Origin: DASVLX01 sp035552275
GTDB lineage: Bacteria > Actinomycetota > Actinomycetes > Mycobacteriales > Pseudonocardiaceae
Assembly: GCA_035552275.1 (NCBI GenBank)
Contig: DASZLR010000167.1
Location: 1 to 18,007 of the forward strand
Direction: 5' to 3'
DNA length: 18,007 nucleotides
Part shown: positions 7,178 through 13,838 of the stretch, one piece after another
How the letters are laid out: each line of letters opens with the position of its first letter
Numbering within the stretch: the first letter of the stretch is position 1
Notes under the pieces: generated by a model
Database searches by the model: none
Told to the model about the DNA's origin: nothing
The model's input: the letters and a program-made list of their open reading frames with translations, nothing else
Translations under genes and position numbers: made by a program

Positions 7178-8370
7178 TGGCGCAGGCGTACGACACGTTT
7201 CCGGAATCGGACACCGAGTTCGAGGCGACCGGCGCCCCGCTGCTCAGGGTCGAGGACCTGTCGGTCACCTTCCCGACCGACGACGGTCTGGTGCGCGCGG
7301 TGCGCGGGGTGTCGTTCACCCTCAACCACCGGGACGTGCTCGGCGTCGTCGGCGAGTCCGGCTCGGGCAAGTCGGTGTCCTCGATGGCGATCATGGGCCT
7401 GCTGCCCAAGACCGCCCGGATCGAGGGTTCGATCCAGTTCAAGGGCCGGGAACTGGCCGGCCTGCGGCCCAAGGACATTCGCTCGGTCCGCGGCAACGGC
7501 ATCGCGATGATCTTCCAGGATCCGATGACCTCGCTGAACCCGGTGTTCACCATCGGCTGGCAACTGGCCGAGGCGTACCGCGCGCACCACTCGGTGTCGA
7601 AGAAGGCGGCCTGGGCGAAGGCCGTGGCGGCGCTGGAGCTGGTCGGCATTCCGCAGCCGGACCGGCGGGCTTCGCAGTACCCGCACGAGTTCTCCGGCGG
7701 CATGCGGCAACGGGTGGTGATCGCGATGGCGATCATCAACGACCCTGAGCTGATCATCGCGGACGAGCCGACCACCGCGCTGGACGTCACCGTGCAGGCG
7801 CAGATCCTGGAGACGCTGCTGAAGATCCGGGACGAGACCGACGCCGGCGTGATCATGATCACCCACGATCTCGGGGTGGTCGCCGGCATGGTCGACCGGG
7901 TGCAGGTGATGTACGGCGGCACGGTGGTGGAGACCGGCGGCGTGCACGACGTGTTCGCCGCGCCGCGGATGCCCTACACCGTCGGGCTGCTCGGCTCGAT
8001 CCCGAACCCGAGCACCGTCGGCAAGCGGCTGACGCCGATCAAGGGCGCCCCGCCCTCGCTGGTGAACCTGCCGGCCGGCTGCGCGTTCACCCCGCGTTGC
8101 CCGCTGGCCGTGCCGGACTGCTCCGACGGTGAGCCGGAACTGGCCGACACCGATCGCGGCGATCACCGGTCGCGCTGCATCCGCTGGGCCGACCTGGCCG
8201 CGATCGAGCAGCCACAGAAGTTGTTCGCGCACGAGGAGATCGGTGTGATCGAGGACCCGGCGTCGTTCATCGACGTCAATCCGGATGTGTCGGTGGCCCT
8301 GGACATCGCGCCCGGACTGGTTGATGCCGACCGCACCAGTAGCACGGGCACCGAGGAGTCCTCGTCGTGA
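7177..8370 (+). CDS. Peptide ABC transporter ATP-binding protein, DppD type
   Basis: This is the first cytoplasmic ATPase of the peptide importer, 397 residues. Visible motifs are Walker A GESGSGKS at 59-66, the ABC signature FSGGMRQR from 172, Walker B LIIADEP from 192 (Asp196, Glu197) and the H-loop His230 in ITHDLG. The oligopeptide-transporter C-terminal module with GCAFTPRCPLAVPDC follows (Cys-rich Oligo_HPY region). The protein then carries an extra acidic tail of about 50 residues ending STGTEESSS, longer than usual for the family. ATG 7177 or GTG 7174 could start it; AAGGTG at 7163-7168 serves either. It overlaps the next gene by four bases (GTGA), so the ATPase pair is made together and probably works as a heterodimer. 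Confidence 0.94.
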   Translation: MAQAYDTFPESDTEFEATGAPLLRVEDLSVTFPTDDGLVRAVRGVSFTLNHRDVLGVVGESGSGKSVSSMAIMGLLPKTARIEGSIQFKGRELAGLRPKDIRSVRGNGIAMIFQDPMTSLNPVFTIGWQLAEAYRAHHSVSKKAAWAKAVAALELVGIPQPDRRASQYPHEFSGGMRQRVVIAMAIINDPELIIADEPTTALDVTVQAQILETLLKIRDETDAGVIMITHDLGVVAGMVDRVQVMYGGTVVETGGVHDVFAAPRMPYTVGLLGSIPNPSTVGKRLTPIKGAPPSLVNLPAGCAFTPRCPLAVPDCSDGEPELADTDRGDHRSRCIRWADLAAIEQPQKLFAHEEIGVIEDPASFIDVNPDVSVALDIAPGLVDADRTSSTGTEESSS

Positions 8371-9410
8371 GCACCGAAGTGACGACCGAACGGGCCCATT
8401 TCGCGCGGGACACCACGAGTGAGCCGCTGCTGGCGGTGCGGGATCTGGTCAAGGAGTTTCCGGTGCGCGGCCGGGGAATCATTCCGCGCACGGTCGGCCA
8501 GGTGCAGGCGGTGTCCGGTATCAGCCTGGACCTGCGGGCCGGCGAGACGCTGGGGCTGGTCGGCGAGTCCGGCTGCGGCAAGTCGACCACCGGCCGGGCG
8601 ATTCTCCAGTTGCACAAGCCGACCTCCGGCTCGGTGCGGTTCGACGGGCAGGAGCTGACCACGCTGTCCGTCCGGCGGATGCGGCCGGTTCGCCGGGAGA
8701 TGCAGATCGTCTTCCAGGATCCGTACGCGTCGCTGGATCCGCGCTGGCAGGTGAACGAGCTGATCGCCGAGCCGTTGCGGATCCACAAGGTCGGCAAGGG
8801 CGACGCGGACATCCAGCACCGGGTCAACGAGCTGATGGAGCTGGTCGGGCTCAACCCCGAGCACCGCAACCGGTACGCGCACGAGTTCTCTGGCGGCCAG
8901 CGGCAACGCATCGGCATCGCCCGCGCGCTGGCGCTGAGCCCCAAGCTGATCGTGCTCGACGAGCCGGTGTCCGCTTTGGACGTGTCGGTCCAGGCGGGTG
9001 TGGTGAACCTGTTGGAGGAACTACAGGCCCGACTGGGGCTGGCGTACATCTTCGTGGCGCACGACCTGTCCGTGGTCCGGCACATCTCCGACCGGGTGGC
9101 CGTGATGTACCTGGGCAAGATCGTGGAGACCGGCGACCGGGACGCGATCTACCACCAGGCCAGCCACCCGTACACCCAGGCGCTGCTGTCCGCCGTGCCG
9201 GTGCCCGATCCGGTGGTCGAGCGGCAGCGGCAGCGAATCGTGCTCACCGGTGACGTGCCCAGTCCGGTGAACCCGCCCTCGGGCTGCCGGTTCCGCACCC
9301 GGTGCTGGAAGGCGCAGGACATCTGCGCCGTCGAGGAGCCGAAGCTGGAGATGCGCGGTGGCAGCACGTTGTCGGCATGCCACTTCGCCGAGCCGCGAGC
9401 GATGGTGTGA
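8367..9410 (+). CDS. Peptide ABC transporter ATP-binding protein, DppF type
   Basis: This is the second ATPase of the importer, 347 residues, starting at GTG 8367 within the GTGA overlap. Walker A GESGCGKST is at 66-74, the signature FSGGQRQR starts at 174, Walker B LIVLDEP at 194 (Asp198, Glu199), and the H-loop is His232 in VAHDLS. The C-terminal Oligo_HPY region has the DppF-like SGCRFRTRCWKAQDIC block. It is the last gene of the dpp-like operon. The left end of an IS200/IS605 element lies only about 20-25 bases after its stop, so any native terminator or read-through into mshB has been interrupted by that insertion. Confidence 0.95.
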   Translation: MSTEVTTERAHFARDTTSEPLLAVRDLVKEFPVRGRGIIPRTVGQVQAVSGISLDLRAGETLGLVGESGCGKSTTGRAILQLHKPTSGSVRFDGQELTTLSVRRMRPVRREMQIVFQDPYASLDPRWQVNELIAEPLRIHKVGKGDADIQHRVNELMELVGLNPEHRNRYAHEFSGGQRQRIGIARALALSPKLIVLDEPVSALDVSVQAGVVNLLEELQARLGLAYIFVAHDLSVVRHISDRVAVMYLGKIVETGDRDAIYHQASHPYTQALLSAVPVPDPVVERQRQRIVLTGDVPSPVNPPSGCRFRTRCWKAQDICAVEEPKLEMRGGSTLSACHFAEPRAMV

Positions 9411-9490
9411 CCGAGAACAAATCGGCGTAAGGCCCGTCCGTCAGGGTGGGGATAGCCGATCGGTGCTTGTCCGGTCCGCATGGTGGGTCG

Positions 9491-9712
9491 TCATGTCGGG
9501 CGGCGTTGGCTCTCGACGTACTGTTTGCTGATCGACAGCGAGGGTGCCGCCGCAGGACGCCGCGAAGCACGACGGCGACCACAGGTGGTCGCGATGGGTA
9601 CGAACCCGGCGCTGCTGCGGCAGTCGGCGCGAGACGCCTTTGCGGCTGTTTACCAGCCGGGACACCGCGATCGGGGTGGGTACTCGACGAGGATGTGGAC
9701 GTGGTCGTCTTC
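9491..9712 (-). pseudogene. IS200/IS605 TnpA (Y1 HUH transposase) C-terminal remnant
   Basis: Read on the minus strand, this stretch encodes pieces of a Y1 transposase in successive frames. EDDHVHILVEYPP (about 9712-9674) carries the metal-binding His-Val-His. After a frameshift come IAVSRLVNSRKGVS and, further on, HLWSPSCFAASCGG. After a second frameshift comes SLSISKQYVESQRRPT ending at a TGA (9493-9491), where the Tyr corresponds to the catalytic nucleophile. The roughly 50 N-terminal residues are absent, because the tnpB start follows almost directly. No single frame covers it and no start is visible, so no active transposase can be made. The assignment rests on recognised motifs. Confidence 0.75.
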
Positions 9713-9730
9713 GCGTTATGCACGATCTTC

Positions 9731-10926
9731 GTGCAGGCCGGGTACCGCTATCGGATCGAACCCACTGTGGTTCAACGCGGGATGCTGGCGCGCACGTTCG
9801 GGTGCGCTCGGGTGGTGTTCAACGGCGCGATCCGCTGCCGGGACGCGGCGTACCAGGCTGGGGAGAAGCTGTCGCCCACCGAGGTGCAGCGGCGGGTGAT
9901 CACCGACGCCAAGGACCGCGACGACCGGGTGTGGTTGTCGCAGGTGGCCAGCGTCGCGTTGGTGCAGTCGGTTCGGGATGCGCACCGGGCGTTCGCGAAC
10001 TTCTTCGACTCGGTCGAGGGTCGACGCAAGGGCCGCAAGGTCGGCAGGCCGAGGTTCAAGTCCCGCAAGGACAACCGGCAATCCTGCCGGTTCACCCGCA
10101 ATGGGTTCAGCCTGCGCCCCAACGGCCGCGTGTACCTGGCCAAGATCGGTGAGGTGAAGGTGCGCTGGTCTCGCAAGTTGCCTTCTCAGCCCAGTTCGGT
10201 CACGGTCATCCAGGAACCGGACGGGCACTACTACGCCTCATTCGTGGTCGAGGTGTCCCCGGCTCCGCTGCCGGTGATCGAGCAGGAAGCTGGTGTCGAC
10301 CTGGGTATCGCCAGGCTGGCGACAGTGGCCACGACGACCGGTGCCCGACGCGACGTGCTCAACCCGAAGCATCTGGCCCGCAAACAGCGCAAGCTCGCCC
10401 GCCTGGAGCGGGAAAAGAGCCGCCGCGCCAAAGGTGGGAAGAACCGGGCGAAGTCCCGGCGCACGGTCGCGGTGCAGCACGGCAAGGTCAGCCGGGCGCG
10501 GCGGGACTACCACCACAAACAGGCCTTGGCGTTGGTCCACGACAACCAAGCGGTCCACGTCGAGGATCTCAACATCGCCGGTATGGTCCGCAACCGGCGG
10601 CTGGCACGAGCCATCCACGACGCCGGATGGGCACAGTTCAGGAGAAGGCCCAACGCTACCGCCGCACTGTGCACAAGGTCAGCCGGTGGCTGCCGTCGAG
10701 CAAGACCTGCTCGATGTGCGGGCACGTGATGGAGCACATGCCGCTGCGGATTCGCGAATGGACATGTCCCGAATGCCAGGCCGGGCACGATCGAGACCAC
10801 AACGCGGCCCGCAACATCCTCGCCGCCGGGCAGGCAGAGAGGCTAAACGCCTGTGGAGCCCAGGTAAGACCCCCCTCCGGGGAGGCAATGGGTGATGAAG
10901 CAGGAACCACTCCAGACGCGGCGTAG
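9731..10926 (+). pseudogene. tnpB: TnpB (OrfB) RNA-guided nuclease, frameshifted
   Basis: This is a TnpB of the IS200/IS605 family, the RuvC-fold RNA-guided nuclease ancestral to Cas12. The likely start is GTG 9731 (MQAGYRYRIEPTVVQRGMLA); the open frame before it has no homology. RuvC-I Asp is D190 in GVDLGIARLA, and RuvC-II Glu is E278 in VHVEDLNIAGMV. Coding then shifts frame at about 10640: after GWAQF the original frame reads into arginine-rich nonsense stopping at 10729, whereas EKAQRY and everything after it lies in the -1 frame. That downstream part has the zinc ribbon (TCSMCG, then WTCPEC) and RuvC-III DRDHNAARN, to a TAG at 10924-10926. A small deletion of 3n+1 bases explains this. 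Split this way, neither half contains a full nuclease site, so it is probably inactive. Confidence 0.88.
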
Positions 10927-10971
10927 CCGCGTGGGAATCCCCGCTCTTATTCAGGGCGGGCAGGATGTCAA
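10845..10971 (+). ncRNA. Putative omega-RNA (reRNA) scaffold at the IS right end
   Basis: In TnpB elements the guide RNA is processed from the 3' part of tnpB and the right end, with the guide taken from flanking DNA. Here a perfect hairpin ACGCGGC/GCCGCGT with loop GTA (10916-10932) precedes the terminal hairpin (10940-10960) and the end GGATGTCAA. These features look intact although tnpB is broken. The guide would begin at about 10972 and run across the mshB start codon. The 5' limit given is arbitrary; the existence of the RNA is inferred from family and structure only. Confidence 0.45.
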
Positions 10972-10980
10972 GATCTGTCC

Positions 10981-11883
10981 ATGGTTCTGACGGCGCCGCC
11001 CCGGCTGTTGCTGGTGCACGCGCATCCCGATGACGAGAGCCTGTGGACCGGCGGCACCATCGCGGCATACGCGGCGCGCGGCGTGCAGGTGACCTTGGTC
11101 ACCTGCACGCTCGGCGAACAGGGCGAGATCATCCCGGCGGGCCTGGCGCGGTTGGCCGCCGATGCTGCTGATCAGCTCGGCGGCTACCGCTGCGGTGAGT
11201 TGCGGGCGGCGTGCGCCGCGCTCGGCGTGACGGACCACCGGTTCCTCGGTGGCATCGGCCGCTGGCGCGACTCGGGGATGGCCGGTGATCCGGCGAATGA
11301 GCATCCCCGGGCGTTCGTCCGCGGCGACCGCGACGAACAGGCCGCCGCGCTGGCCGAGATCATCGCCGAGGTGCGGCCGCAGGTGGTGATCGGCTACGAC
11401 GCGTTCGGCGGCTACGGCCATCCCGACCACATCCGCGCGCACCAGATCACCATGGCCGCCACCGTTGCGGTGTCTCCCGTGCCTTCGGTGTCTTCTGCGC
11501 CGCAGGTGGCCAGGGTGTTCCACACCGTGCTGTCGCGGCGGACCACCGAGGCGGGGGTGGCTGCGCTGGCTGGCCTGCCGAACCTGCCGTTCCGGCTGCC
11601 GGAGCGGGATTCGCTGCCGGCCGTGGACGACGAGCTGATCACCACGGCGGTGGACATCGGCGACGTGCGCGCGGCCAAGCTGCGGGCGTTGCGGGCGCAC
11701 GCGACCCAGCTGACGGTGTTCGAAAACTGTGTCGACGGCCCGGACAGGACCGGCCGGGCGGCGTTCGCGCTGACGGACGGCATCGCGCAACCGTTGCCGG
11801 ACACCGAGTACTACGCGCTGGCGCACGGGCCGGCCGAGGGCGCCGAAACGGACCTGTTCGGTGGCCTGGCGGTTGTTCGGTGA
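10981..11883 (+). CDS. mshB: Mycothiol biosynthesis deacetylase MshB
   Basis: MshB is the zinc-dependent N-acetyl-1-D-myo-inosityl-2-amino-2-deoxy-glucopyranoside deacetylase that yields GlcN-Ins, the second committed step to mycothiol, the actinobacterial counterpart of glutathione. The 300-residue protein has the LmbE/PIG-L motif HAHPDDE at 13-19: His15 and Asp18 should bind zinc and Asp17 be the general base. GGYGHPDH places His147 and the third zinc ligand His150, matching Mycobacterium tuberculosis MshB at His13, Asp16, His144 and His147. GRWRDSGMAG and the C-terminal ETDLFGGLA are also MshB-like. ATG 10981 gives the expected N-terminus but lacks a clear ribosome-binding site, since the IS right end appears to finish about 9 bases before it. 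The stop overlaps the next gene by four bases. Confidence 0.95.
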   Translation: MVLTAPPRLLLVHAHPDDESLWTGGTIAAYAARGVQVTLVTCTLGEQGEIIPAGLARLAADAADQLGGYRCGELRAACAALGVTDHRFLGGIGRWRDSGMAGDPANEHPRAFVRGDRDEQAAALAEIIAEVRPQVVIGYDAFGGYGHPDHIRAHQITMAATVAVSPVPSVSSAPQVARVFHTVLSRRTTEAGVAALAGLPNLPFRLPERDSLPAVDDELITTAVDIGDVRAAKLRALRAHATQLTVFENCVDGPDRTGRAAFALTDGIAQPLPDTEYYALAHGPAEGAETDLFGGLAVVR

Positions 11884-12311
11884 GCCGGCCATGGGTGGTG
11901 GCGCTGACACTCACGGCGCTGACCGTGGAGGCGGTGGTGCTGGCCGGGTTGGAAGTGTTCTTCCTGCCGCTGCGGTTCGACGGCACCTTGTTGCCCAACG
12001 TCACCGGCAATCCGCCGTTCCCGATCACCGCGCTGCTGGCCGCGCTGACCACGCCATGGCTGGTGGCGATGGCCGGCGGTGTCACCCACCGGATGGTGTT
12101 GGCCGGGTTGCCGCTGTGGGCGTGGCTCGGCACTCTCGCGGTGCTCGGGGTGACCGGCAACTCCACCGAGGGCCAGATCGTCCTGGAGGACTGGCGGCTG
12201 CTGCTGTTGCTGGCCGGCGGGGCGCTGCCGGCCGCGGTCGCGTTGGGCCGCGCGGTCGGCCGCGGGCGCCGGCCCGGCCCGGCCGAGTCGGGCCGGACCG
12301 CGCGTCGGTGA
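11880..12311 (+). CDS. Small four-helix membrane protein (Rv1171-like)
   Basis: This 143-residue protein starts at GTG 11880 inside the mshB stop (GTGA overlap), so it is cotranscribed with and probably translationally coupled to mshB. It has four predicted membrane segments: about 5-27, 46-66, 70-92 and 104-124, with an arginine- and proline-rich cytoplasmic-looking tail (GRGRRPGPAESGRTARR). Size and place match the conserved membrane protein that follows mshB in mycobacteria (Rv1171). No catalytic motif is visible and the function is unknown; a link to mycothiol is suggested only by neighbourhood. It converges on the lipase gene with 17 bases between the stops and no obvious terminator. Confidence 0.85.
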   Translation: MSRPWVVALTLTALTVEAVVLAGLEVFFLPLRFDGTLLPNVTGNPPFPITALLAALTTPWLVAMAGGVTHRMVLAGLPLWAWLGTLAVLGVTGNSTEGQIVLEDWRLLLLLAGGALPAAVALGRAVGRGRRPGPAESGRTARR

Positions 12312-12328
12312 TGGCTATGACTGAGGAA

Positions 12329-13135
12329 TCAGACCGGCAGGCCGTTGCCGCACAGCACGGGCGCGGCGGTCGTCGGATCGAGCGCGTTGGTGATCATCTG
12401 GGAGACGGTGCTGTCCGTCGCGAGGCCGACGTGTCCGACCAGGTCCAGCGGACAGTCGTCTTGCACCCATTCGTTCAGCACGCCGGGCTCGTTCACGAAT
12501 GACTCGGTCGCGGGAATGATGAGCAGGTCTGTCTTGGTCGCGATGATCGTGTACGAGACGCCGAGCTCGGTGACCGGTCCCTGGTTCAGCGCGGCCCACG
12601 GGTCGTTCGACGGGTCCGATGGCATGAGTTGGCCAAGGCTCAGGCCGCTCAGCAGCCCGTCGTCCTCGTGGGTCGGCGGCCCGAGCGCGATCACCCGGCC
12701 GACCTTGGGGGCGTAGCCGAGCACTTTCGGAATATAGAGCGCCAGGAAGCCGCCCTCGGAGTGCCCGACAAGGTCGACTTTCGCCGCGCCGGTGGCGGCC
12801 AACACCTGGTCGATGTAGCTCGCGATCTGTGCGGCCGAGTCCGGGATCGGGGCCATACCGCCGATGCCGTCCTCGACGCCGTAGGTGGGGGCGAAGGCGC
12901 AGTAGCCGGCATTGGCCAGATAGGGGCCGTCGGTGGACCAGTTCTCGTTGGCGTTGGATGTCAGGCCGTGGATGAGCACGACCGGGTCCGGGTGGGTGGC
13001 GGAGGGTCGGCAGGTCCAGTCGTTGTAGCCGCTGGCGGGCGCGGTCGCGGCGAGGGCCGAGGCGGTCGTGCCCGCCGTGACCGCGAGTAGCGCGAGGACC
13101 GCCGGGATCACCAGGGTCAGTGCACGACGGCGCAT
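12329..13135 (-). CDS. Secreted alpha/beta-hydrolase, lipase/esterase class 2 type
   Basis: This is a 268-residue exported serine hydrolase on the minus strand. Start ATG 13135 is chosen because GGGAG lies seven bases upstream and it opens a standard Sec signal (MRRRALTLVIPAVLALLAV) with a likely cut near ASALAA (about residue 30); an in-frame GTG at 13177 would add 14 non-signal residues. The oxyanion region is VVLIHGLTSN. The nucleophile elbow GHSEGG gives Ser126. Candidate acid and base are Asp203 in ATKTDLLI and His235 in LVGHVGL. Four cysteines (42, 79, 228, 262) could make two disulfides, fitting an extracellular enzyme. The sequence resembles actinobacterial triacylglycerol lipases/esterases; the real substrate (triglyceride, short ester or polyester) is not readable from sequence. 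Confidence 0.9.
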   Translation of the reverse strand: MRRRALTLVIPAVLALLAVTAGTTASALAATAPASGYNDWTCRPSATHPDPVVLIHGLTSNANENWSTDGPYLANAGYCAFAPTYGVEDGIGGMAPIPDSAAQIASYIDQVLAATGAAKVDLVGHSEGGFLALYIPKVLGYAPKVGRVIALGPPTHEDDGLLSGLSLGQLMPSDPSNDPWAALNQGPVTELGVSYTIIATKTDLLIIPATESFVNEPGVLNEWVQDDCPLDLVGHVGLATDSTVSQMITNALDPTTAAPVLCGNGLPV

Positions 13136-13227
13136 CTCGGGGCTCCCGTGCGGCCGGACTCCGCGGTGTGGTCCCACACCCCGGACGGAGCCAGTTGATC
13201 GCTCCGGTCATCGTGGGGATTCGACAT
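13117..13227 (-). CDS. Possible 36-residue leader ORF upstream of the lipase
   Basis: On the minus strand an ATG at 13227 follows a perfect AGGAGG (13241-13236) with an eight-base spacer, the best Shine-Dalgarno match in this region. It opens 36 codons starting MSNPHDDRSDQLAPSG and ends at TGA (13119-13117), 19 bases inside the lipase gene. The peptide is hydrophilic with no recognised domain. The strong initiation site and overlap suggest a short coding sequence that is translationally coupled to the lipase. It could also be a chance ORF, with the AGGAGG belonging to something else. I recognise no homologue. Confidence 0.45.
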   Translation of the reverse strand: MSNPHDDRSDQLAPSGVWDHTAESGRTGAPRCAVVH

Positions 13228-13517
13228 GAACGGACCCTCCTGTCGGGTATTTGATTGACTCGTCAGTAGCTGGGGTTTGACGATGCCATCGCGGTAGTCA
13301 CCCGGCAATAGGCCTGGTGAACTGGTGTGCGGCTGACATCCAGTCGATCTACGGTTGGTGACCGATCGGCTGCTGATGGTCAGTGGTCGGCGCGACTGGG
13401 CGCCGCGATCGCGCACCGATGTCGTCTTCGGCACGGCGACAGGAGATACTCTGATTCGCCGCCGCGCCCTAGAGTGACGGGTGCGTGCTGAACTGGCTGA
13501 AGGAGCGGGAGAACGCA
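13228..13517. promoter_or_regulatory. Divergent intergenic region, lipase / fdxA
   Basis: This gap must hold the promoters of the minus-strand leader/lipase unit and of the plus-strand fdxA-dapC unit. Near the lipase side a short dyad TGAC-TC-GTCA lies at 13256-13265. A CCGATCGG palindrome is at 13362-13369. TACTCT at 13447-13452 could be a -10 for fdxA but has no convincing -35. I see no RNA gene and no other ORF with a good ribosome-binding site. The assignment is positional rather than motif-based. Confidence 0.35.
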
Positions 13518-13838
13518 GTGACCTACACGATCGCCGAACCCTGCGTCGACGTCCTCGACAAGGCGTGCATCGAGGAATGCCCGGTCGACTGCATCTACGA
13601 GGGCGACCGGATGCTGTACATCCACCCCGACGAGTGCGTTGACTGCGGCGCCTGCGAGCCGGTCTGTCCGGTCGAGGCCATCTACTACGAGGACGACGTT
13701 CCGGACCAGTGGAAGGACTACACCAAGGCGAACGCCGACTTCTTCGTGGAACTCGGCTCGCCCGGTGGCGCGTCCAAGGTGGGCAAGACCAGCAACGATC
13801 CCGAGTTGATCAAGGCTCTGCCACCCCAAGGCGAGTGA
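13518..13838 (+). CDS. fdxA: Seven-iron ferredoxin FdxA/FdxC
   Basis: This is a 106-residue ferredoxin with one [3Fe-4S] and one [4Fe-4S] cluster, a low-potential electron carrier of actinobacteria. By comparison with Azotobacter FdI, Cys9, Cys17 and Cys50 should hold the 3Fe cluster, Cys21, Cys40, Cys43 and Cys46 the 4Fe cluster, and Cys25 matches the free cysteine. The 3Fe site is consistent with the spacing C-x7-C-x3-C, and the 4Fe site has C-VD-C-GA-C-EPV-C. The C-terminal half (DQWKDYTKANADFF) is typical of actinobacterial FdxA. Start GTG 13518 has AGGAG at 13501-13505 and GGGAG at 13507-13511; the upstream in-frame GTG at 13485 would add non-conserved residues. It overlaps dapC by one base (TGATG), an arrangement shared with mycobacterial fdxC. 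Confidence 0.95.
   Translation: MTYTIAEPCVDVLDKACIEECPVDCIYEGDRMLYIHPDECVDCGACEPVCPVEAIYYEDDVPDQWKDYTKANADFFVELGSPGGASKVGKTSNDPELIKALPPQGE

Larger units (their letters stand above)
9433..10971 (+). mobile_element. Degenerate IS200/IS605-family element (tnpA remnant, broken tnpB)
   Basis: The span holds divergent remains of a Y1 transposase gene (minus strand) and a tnpB gene (plus strand), the layout of many actinobacterial IS200/IS605-type elements. Subterminal hairpins support the ends. Left: CCCGTCC (9433-9439) with GGGTGGG (9444-9450), loop GTCA. Right: CCCGCTCT (10940-10947) with AGGGCGGG (10953-10960), loop TATTC. Both end in the shared motif TCAGGG(T/C)GGG (9441-9450 and 10951-10960). 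The right end GGATGTCAA at 10963-10971 is typical of such elements. The exact left boundary is uncertain and may lie some bases before 9433. These elements make no target duplication, so none is expected. It sits between dppF and mshB. Confidence 0.75.

Noticed and set aside
9446..9730. N-terminal extension of the tnpB open frame
   Set aside because: It overlaps the antisense tnpA remnant and the IS left end; TnpB homology starts only at GTG 9731.
10640..10729. End of the original tnpB frame (arginine-rich tail) as a genuine C-terminus
   Set aside because: The conserved zinc ribbon and RuvC-III Asp continue in the -1 frame, so the tail is a frameshift product. A programmed shift was considered, but no slippery run is present at the junction.
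13256..13265. TGAC-TC-GTCA dyad as a TetR-type operator for the lipase
   Set aside because: There are only four perfect pairs per arm; too short to separate from chance, and no regulator gene is adjacent.
13709..13837. Longer dapC start upstream
   Set aside because: The extension lies wholly within fdxA and is not conserved-looking; ATG 13838 forms the usual TGATG overlap and gives the DapC N-terminus.
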